A stretch of DNA of 64,000 bases, taken from assembly GCF_000820185.1 (NCBI RefSeq), contig NZ_CDCA01000008.1, positions 48,047-112,046 on the forward strand. Reading direction: 5' to 3'. This DNA is from Aeromonas tecta. GTDB taxonomy: Bacteria > Pseudomonadota > Gammaproteobacteria > Enterobacterales > Aeromonadaceae. Each line of letters starts with the position of its first letter. The first letter of the stretch is position 1. The translations under genes and the position numbers were made by a program. This document shows, piece after piece, positions 60,028-64,000 of the stretch. The notes beneath the pieces were generated by a model. The model searched no databases. It was given only the letters and a program-made list of their open reading frames with translations, and was not told the origin of the DNA.

Positions 60028-60073
60028 AAAAAAATACCGCGCTTCATCTCACCGATGAGCGCGGTATTTTTTT
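60028..60073. terminator. Terminator between dedD and tusE
   Basis: A long stem around ATACCGCGCT and AGCGCGGTAT with flanking A and T runs of seven lies between the convergent genes and should work in both directions. Confidence 0.9.
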
Positions 60074-60114
60074 AGCCCCTGTTCGGGGGGGCTAGTCAGA
60101 CATTGAACTGGTTG

Positions 60115-60459
60115 TTAGATGCATTTCACCGGTTTGGGCAGGCCGGCAATCTTGGTGGCCTGCTTGGCGGGTCCCTCCGGAAACAGCTTGTAGAGGTAGC
60201 GGCTGTTGCCCTTCTCGGGGCCATACTGCTTCTCCATCGCCTTGACCAAGGCGCGAATGGCGGGGGAGGTGTTGAACTCCAGATAAAACGCCCGCACGAA
60301 GCGCACCACTTCCCAGTGCGGCTCCTCCAGTACGATACCTTCCTGCTCGGCCAGCACCTGTGCCAACGCCTCGCTCCAGTCAGAGGTGTGGCGTAAATAG
60401 CCCTTGGCGTCAGTTTCTATGGTTTTTCCGTTAAATTCCAGCTGATGATGCTCAGACAT
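60115..60459 (-). CDS. tusE: TusE sulfurtransferase (DsrC family)
   Basis: The 114-aa protein has [35 protein letters not shown] and the C-terminal arm with the single penultimate Cys113 (KPVKCI), as in TusE rather than two-Cys DsrC. TusE accepts persulfide sulfur from TusBCD and hands it to MnmA for 2-thiouridine in tRNA. Length is normal. Confidence 0.95.
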   Translation of the reverse strand: MSEHHQLEFNGKTIETDAKGYLRHTSDWSEALAQVLAEQEGIVLEEPHWEVVRFVRAFYLEFNTSPAIRALVKAMEKQYGPEKGNSRYLYKLFPEGPAKQATKIAGLPKPVKCI

Positions 60460-60589
60460 AAGGGGCTCCTCGCAAAGGGGCTATCGGGATGGGGCGGGCA
60501 TGGTAGCGCCTTGGCCTCGGGTGAGCAACCGGCTGCTGATAGACCGTAGCCCGCCACTCATTCTCCCGCATGGTCAGTGCGCCCATGGA

Positions 60590-62722
60590 TCAGTGGCCAT
60601 GTCTGGTGAGCAGGTGGCCATCGTTGGCCAGTATCAACAGCTCATCCGCCAGCTGGCTGATGTGGTTGAGCTGCTGGGTTAGCATCAACTGCTCCTCGCT
60701 GCTGTCCGGGGCGATGAGCGGGCACTGGCCCTCGATCTGCGCCGGCATGTCCCCCGCCAGATGGCTGGCGGCGCTCTCCAGGGTGTGGCTGATGTGACGG
60801 CTGATCTCGTCGAGCCCGGCAATGGGTTCGAGTCTGTCACGATGGGCGCCAAGGGCCGAGATGTAGGAGAGCAGGGCATGGTTGCGCCAGGTGAGGGTGA
60901 AGCAGAGATCGAGGAAGCGGCGGCGCTTGCTTGGCTCCACCAGCATGCTCTGCCAGGCCATGGCCAGCTCGCTGTCGGCGAGATGAGCACACTTGCGAGC
61001 CACCCGGTAGTCGAGGGACTCATCCCGCTGGCGATGCAGGCTGGCGAGCACCGCCGAGAGATAGCGCGCGTTGGCCGAGAGCGAGTTGGCGATCAGGGTT
61101 GGCAGCCGCTTGTATTGCCAGTCCGGCCACAACCAGGCCACCAGCGCGTAGGAGAGCAGGCAGCCGAGCAGGGTGTCGAGCAGTCGTGGCCCCAGGATGG
61201 CGAAGCCGATGCCATCGAGCAGGTTGAACGCCATCAGCACATAGAGGGTGATGAAGCAGACGGCGGCGCTGTAGTTGCTGCGCACCTGGGTGAAGAACAG
61301 GAAGGCGGCGAGCCCCATGATCCCCAGTTGCAGGTGCAGCTCGGGGAACAGCCAGAGCACGGGGATGCCGATCAGAATGCCGGCGAAGGTGCCGAGCATG
61401 CGCTGTACCAGCCGGCGCCGGGTGGCGCTGTAGCTGGGTTGGCAGACGAACAAGACGGTCAGCAGGATCCAGTAGCCCTTGTCCAGATTGAAGGCTTGCA
61501 AGATGCCATAGCCGACCACCAGCCCGAGCGACAGGCGCAGGGCGTGGCGAAACACCATGGAGTTCGGGGTCAGGTGCTGCTTGAACAGGGTCAGCAGTGG
61601 CAGGGGGGCCGGCCGCGCCAGGGTTGGCAGGGTGGCAGGGGGCTGGGTCGGGTTTTGCAGCTCCTCGGCGCTGGCCAGCAACTGGTTGATGCTGGCCAGG
61701 TTGCGGCGCAGAAACTTCATCGGCGTCAGCAGCGTCTTGGGATAGTGCTGCTTGAGGTGGGTGAACTCCAGCTGATCGCCGAGGGCCTCCAGGGTCCAAT
61801 GGATGCGTTTATGGTGTGCATAAGGCTTGTGCACCAGGATGGCGTAGCCAAGTTGCTGGCAGGCCTCGGAGAGTTGCAGGAACACCTCCTGGAAGCCATC
61901 GAGTACGATGCCTTGCTTGAGTTCGGCCTCCAGCTTGCTGTAGGGGTAGTGGCTGGAGGTGGCGCGCTCCTGAATTTCCAGCGCCAGCAGATAGAGGCGC
62001 AGCAGGCTGGCGAGCTCGGGCGCCGCTTGATGACGGGTGCTGAGGCGGGCATTGAGCGCCGTCTTGGTCAGGTTGAGGGCATTGACCAGGTTGATATTGA
62101 GCTGGGCCAGGTTGTGGCGGATGGCTTGGGCACCGTGCTCGTCGGCCGGGAAGAAGCGGGATTTTTCCAGCAGGTAGCGGCCGAGGACGAAGTAACTTTG
62201 GGCGAGCTGCTCGTGCAGCGTCTTGTAGGGCAAGAGCCAGAGCCAGATGAGCGACACCAGCCCGTACCAGAGGGCACCCGCCCCGAGCGCCAGCGGTTGG
62301 TAGAAGAGATCCGGCGCCTTGGCGGCCCCCAACATGGTGTAGATGGCGATGAGCAGGGAGCCGAAGCTGATGGTGGCGTAGCGCTGGCCGAGCGCCCCGA
62401 CCATCACGAAGATAAAGGTCGAACCGGCCAGCCCCAGGGCAAACAGCCAGGGGGTGGGGAAGAGGTATTGCACGCACAGGGAGGCAAACAGGAAGCACAC
62501 CAGCGTCATGGCGAGGTTCTTGACCCGGCCCCACAGGCTGTCATCGGTCTCGGCGATGGCGCCCGCCACTACCCCGAGGGAGAGCAGCACGGTCAGCGAG
62601 ATGTCGCCGCTCACCAGGGCGAAGGCGAGCAGCCCCACGATGGCCAGCAGCACCTTGAGGGCGAAATAGATATGACTGTCAGACAGCAGACGGCGCAGCA
62701 GGCCCGCGAGATCAATGGGCAT
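60590..62722 (-). CDS. yccS: YccS-like inner-membrane protein (FUSC/aromatic acid exporter-like)
   Basis: The start at 62722 (MPIDLAGLLRRLLSDS) gives 710 aa; it is supported by the upstream remnant, which keeps this ATG and the AAGG-type site but not the ATG at 62734. Two blocks of about five to six membrane helices (from IYFALKVLLAIVGLLAFALV and from HALRLSLGLVVGYGILQAF) each precede a large cytosolic region, the YccS/YhfK architecture. Function is not known; relatives include AaeB-type aromatic acid efflux proteins. Its neighbours tusE and yccA are also neighbours in E. coli. Confidence 0.88.
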   Translation of the reverse strand: MPIDLAGLLRRLLSDSHIYFALKVLLAIVGLLAFALVSGDISLTVLLSLGVVAGAIAETDDSLWGRVKNLAMTLVCFLFASLCVQYLFPTPWLFALGLAGSTFIFVMVGALGQRYATISFGSLLIAIYTMLGAAKAPDLFYQPLALGAGALWYGLVSLIWLWLLPYKTLHEQLAQSYFVLGRYLLEKSRFFPADEHGAQAIRHNLAQLNINLVNALNLTKTALNARLSTRHQAAPELASLLRLYLLALEIQERATSSHYPYSKLEAELKQGIVLDGFQEVFLQLSEACQQLGYAILVHKPYAHHKRIHWTLEALGDQLEFTHLKQHYPKTLLTPMKFLRRNLASINQLLASAEELQNPTQPPATLPTLARPAPLPLLTLFKQHLTPNSMVFRHALRLSLGLVVGYGILQAFNLDKGYWILLTVLFVCQPSYSATRRRLVQRMLGTFAGILIGIPVLWLFPELHLQLGIMGLAAFLFFTQVRSNYSAAVCFITLYVLMAFNLLDGIGFAILGPRLLDTLLGCLLSYALVAWLWPDWQYKRLPTLIANSLSANARYLSAVLASLHRQRDESLDYRVARKCAHLADSELAMAWQSMLVEPSKRRRFLDLCFTLTWRNHALLSYISALGAHRDRLEPIAGLDEISRHISHTLESAASHLAGDMPAQIEGQCPLIAPDSSEEQLMLTQQLNHISQLADELLILANDGHLLTRHGH

Positions 62723-62736
62723 GGGAGACACCATCC

Positions 62737-62828
62737 TTGAGTGCAGTGAAATCGATATGACTGTCGCTTAGCTGGCGGTGCAGTAGAGCAGAGAAGTCCA
62801 TGGGCATGGGATAGGCACAACCCTTGAG
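62737..62828 (-). pseudogene. Remnant of a second yccS 5' end
   Basis: Read leftward from the ATG at 62807, the frame encodes MPMDFSALLHRQLSDSHIDF and a few more residues, parallel to the yccS start MPIDLAGLLRRLLSDSHIYF. Similarity covers the ribosome-binding region, the start and about 22 codons, then breaks into the leader of the intact gene. The short frame would stop at about 62712, inside yccS. Confidence 0.78.
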
Positions 62829-62866
62829 CGAATCGAAAGCGAGAGGATACTCTGTCGGTTACGAAA

Positions 62867-62890
62867 GAGCCCTGATCCAAATCAGGGCTC
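62867..62890 (-). terminator. Hairpin upstream of yccS, possible second yccA terminator
   Basis: GAGCCCTGAT and ATCAGGGCTC form a perfect 10-bp stem with a 4-base loop; on the minus strand it is followed by TTTCG. Confidence 0.6.
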
Positions 62891-62953
62891 CCTGTGTTCA
62901 TGCATCAGGTTGCACACCGACTCGCCTCCACCCTAGCAGGGTGAGCGGCCAAT

Positions 62954-62979
62954 AAAAACCCCGCCGTAGCGGGGTTTTC
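62954..62979 (-). terminator. Terminator after yccA
   Basis: AAAAACCCCGC and GCGGGGTTTT with a 4-base loop; on the minus strand it ends in a run of T directly after the yccA stop. Confidence 0.88.
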
Positions 62980-62993
62980 GGTACTGGATGTAC

Positions 62994-63650
62994 TTAGTTG
63001 CGGTTGCCACCGAGCAGGCTCAGCAGGCTCAGGAAGATGTTGTAGATGGAAACATACAGGGTCACGGTGGCGGAGATGTAGTTGGTCTCGCCGCCACGGA
63101 TGATCTGCTGGGTGGTCAGCAAGATGGCACCGGAGGAGAACAGCATGAACATGGCGGACAGCGCCAGACTCAGGGCACTCATCTGCAGGAAGATGTTGGC
63201 GACCATGGCCACCAGCAGTACCCAGAAACCGACGAACAACATGCCGCCGATGAAGGAGAGGTCCCGCTTGGTGGTCAGGGCATAGGCCGACAGACCGAAG
63301 AAGGTCAGCGCGGTGCCACCTAGGGCGGTCATCACGATCTCGCCACCACCGTTGTTCATGTACATGTTGATGATGGGGCCCAGGCTATAGCCCATCAGAC
63401 CGGTCAGGGCGAAGGTGAACACCAGCCCCATGCCGTTGTCGCGGTTCTTCTGGGTCAGGAACATCAGACCGTAGACACCGATGAGGAAGATGGCCCAGTG
63501 CAGCGGCGGCATGTTCATCACGGTGGCAATCCCGGCCACCACGGCGGAGAAGCCCAGCGTGAGGGAGAGCAGCATATAGGTGTTGCGCAGTACCTTGTTG
63601 GTGTCACGCGCGGCACTCTGGGTGCCAGTGTAGATAGAACGGGTATCCAT
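62994..63650 (-). CDS. yccA: Bax-inhibitor-1-family membrane protein YccA
   Basis: The start at 63650 (MDTRSIYTG) gives 218 aa, the E. coli YccA length; a longer frame would run into the tRNA gene. Seven hydrophobic helices are visible, with the family-typical C-terminal block SATVTLYVSIYNIFLSLLSL. YccA is an inner-membrane substrate and modulator of the FtsH protease. The neighbouring tRNA-Ser gene is next to yccA in E. coli too. Confidence 0.92.
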   Translation of the reverse strand: MDTRSIYTGTQSAARDTNKVLRNTYMLLSLTLGFSAVVAGIATVMNMPPLHWAIFLIGVYGLMFLTQKNRDNGMGLVFTFALTGLMGYSLGPIINMYMNNGGGEIVMTALGGTALTFFGLSAYALTTKRDLSFIGGMLFVGFWVLLVAMVANIFLQMSALSLALSAMFMLFSSGAILLTTQQIIRGGETNYISATVTLYVSIYNIFLSLLSLLGGNRN

Positions 63651-63834
63651 CTTGGTGTCCTCTTGATGTCCGGGTTGAGGCGGCAAATTCCGCTTCGTTA
63701 ACGCATTGTATGCACTGAATGTGTGGATGACGAGTGCTGATTTCAAGCGGCACCCCAGCCAGTTTCGCCCTACTATCCCAGAACAAATATGTATTGCATA
63801 TGAACAAGGGCCTGACGTAGTATGCACTCCGTTC

Positions 63835-63922
63835 GGAGGGGTGGCAGAGCGGCTGAATGCACCGGTCTTGAAAACCGGCGATGGGTGACCATCCGTGGGT
63901 TCAAATCCCACCTCCTCCGCCA
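63835..63922 (+). tRNA. serT: tRNA-Ser (anticodon TGA)
   Basis: The 88-base gene folds as a class II tRNA: acceptor GGAGGGG / CTCCTCC (one G-T pair), anticodon loop CTTGAAA with anticodon TGA, a long variable arm (GATGGGTGACCATC), T-arm GTGGG TTCAAAT CCCAC and an encoded CCA at 63920-63922. Confidence 0.97.
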
Positions 63923-63931
63923 TCTATAGAG

Positions 63932-63964
63932 AACCCATTTCATTGATTGAGATGGGTTTTTTTG
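63932..63964 (+). terminator. Terminator after tRNA-Ser
   Basis: AACCCAT and ATGGGTT with a loop of about 12 bases, followed by a long run of T, starts 9 bases after the CCA end. Confidence 0.88.
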
Positions 63965-63981
63965 TGTCTGCGATAATTGGC

Positions 63982-64000
63982 ATCCCATCCCATCCCATCC
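63982..64000. repeat. CATCC tandem repeat at the window edge
   Basis: Four consecutive CATCC units run to the last base, so the array may continue outside the window. It lies about 60 bases past the tRNA-Ser gene. Confidence 0.6.

Noticed and set aside
60761..62740. A 659-codon plus-strand frame opposite yccS
   Set aside because: Glu/Gln/Gly-rich shadow of membrane-helix codons on the other strand.
62994..63923. Longer yccA frame of 309 codons
   Set aside because: The extra N-terminus would be encoded by the opposite strand of the tRNA-Ser gene; the start at 63650 gives the normal family length.

Overview
The window looks like chromosomal DNA of an Aeromonas species. The strongest marker is the kexin-like serine protease AspA with its dedicated chaperone gene directly downstream; its catalytic Asp and His fall exactly at the positions I recall for the A. 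sobria enzyme. The housekeeping order pdxB-asd-fimV-truA-accD-folC-dedD and the cluster tusE, yccS, yccA, tRNA-Ser(UGA) are typical of gammaproteobacteria. No insertion sequence, prophage, CRISPR array or rRNA is visible.

Region 1 (1-14.8 kb) is a Lap-type biofilm adhesion system: the 3' end of a TolC-family outer-membrane factor, a LapG-like periplasmic protease, a LapD-like degenerate GGDEF-EAL receptor, and a giant (about 3365 aa) type I secreted RTX adhesin. The adhesin has an N-terminal retention module, six tandem 179-aa repeats, two von Willebrand A domains with intact MIDAS motifs and a C-terminal RTX secretion signal. A small acidic unknown protein and a SIMPL-domain periplasmic protein follow.

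Region 2 (14.8-29.2 kb) is an accessory carbohydrate locus. A LamB-type porin faces away from a long co-oriented set: an unrecognised enzyme-like protein, PTS EIIC, a nucleotidyltransferase with left-handed beta-helix, a SIS-domain protein, a GntR/UTRA regulator, a GH4 phospho-glycosidase, EIIB, EIIA, a 1063-aa lipoprotein and an atypical ROK protein. The divergent control region holds repeated TTGGTAT-type half sites and a near-consensus CRP site. This locus, of unknown substrate, is the best candidate here for an undescribed system.

Region 3 (29.3-50 kb) mixes envelope, secreted and metabolic genes: a putative metzincin with a GlyGly-CTERM tail, aroP, the divergent ppsR/ppsA pair with a Cra-like site, a winged-helix regulator overlapping a degenerate EAL protein, a BIG2/RCC1-like lipoprotein gene broken by one amber codon, aspA and its chaperone, modF, a CE2-like esterase, an isochorismatase-family hydrolase, a lone peptide deformylase and a MetQ-like binding protein.

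Region 4 (50-64 kb) is mostly core genes: pgpB, pdxB, asd, fimV, truA, accD, folC, dedD, tusE, yccS, yccA and tRNA-Ser(UGA).

A recurrent oddity is that three genes (the isochorismatase-family gene, folC and yccS) each lie beside a short divergent remnant of themselves. These look like scars of allele replacement or collapsed duplications. Start sites were moved from the longest possible reading frame where a ribosome-binding site or family length favoured an internal start.
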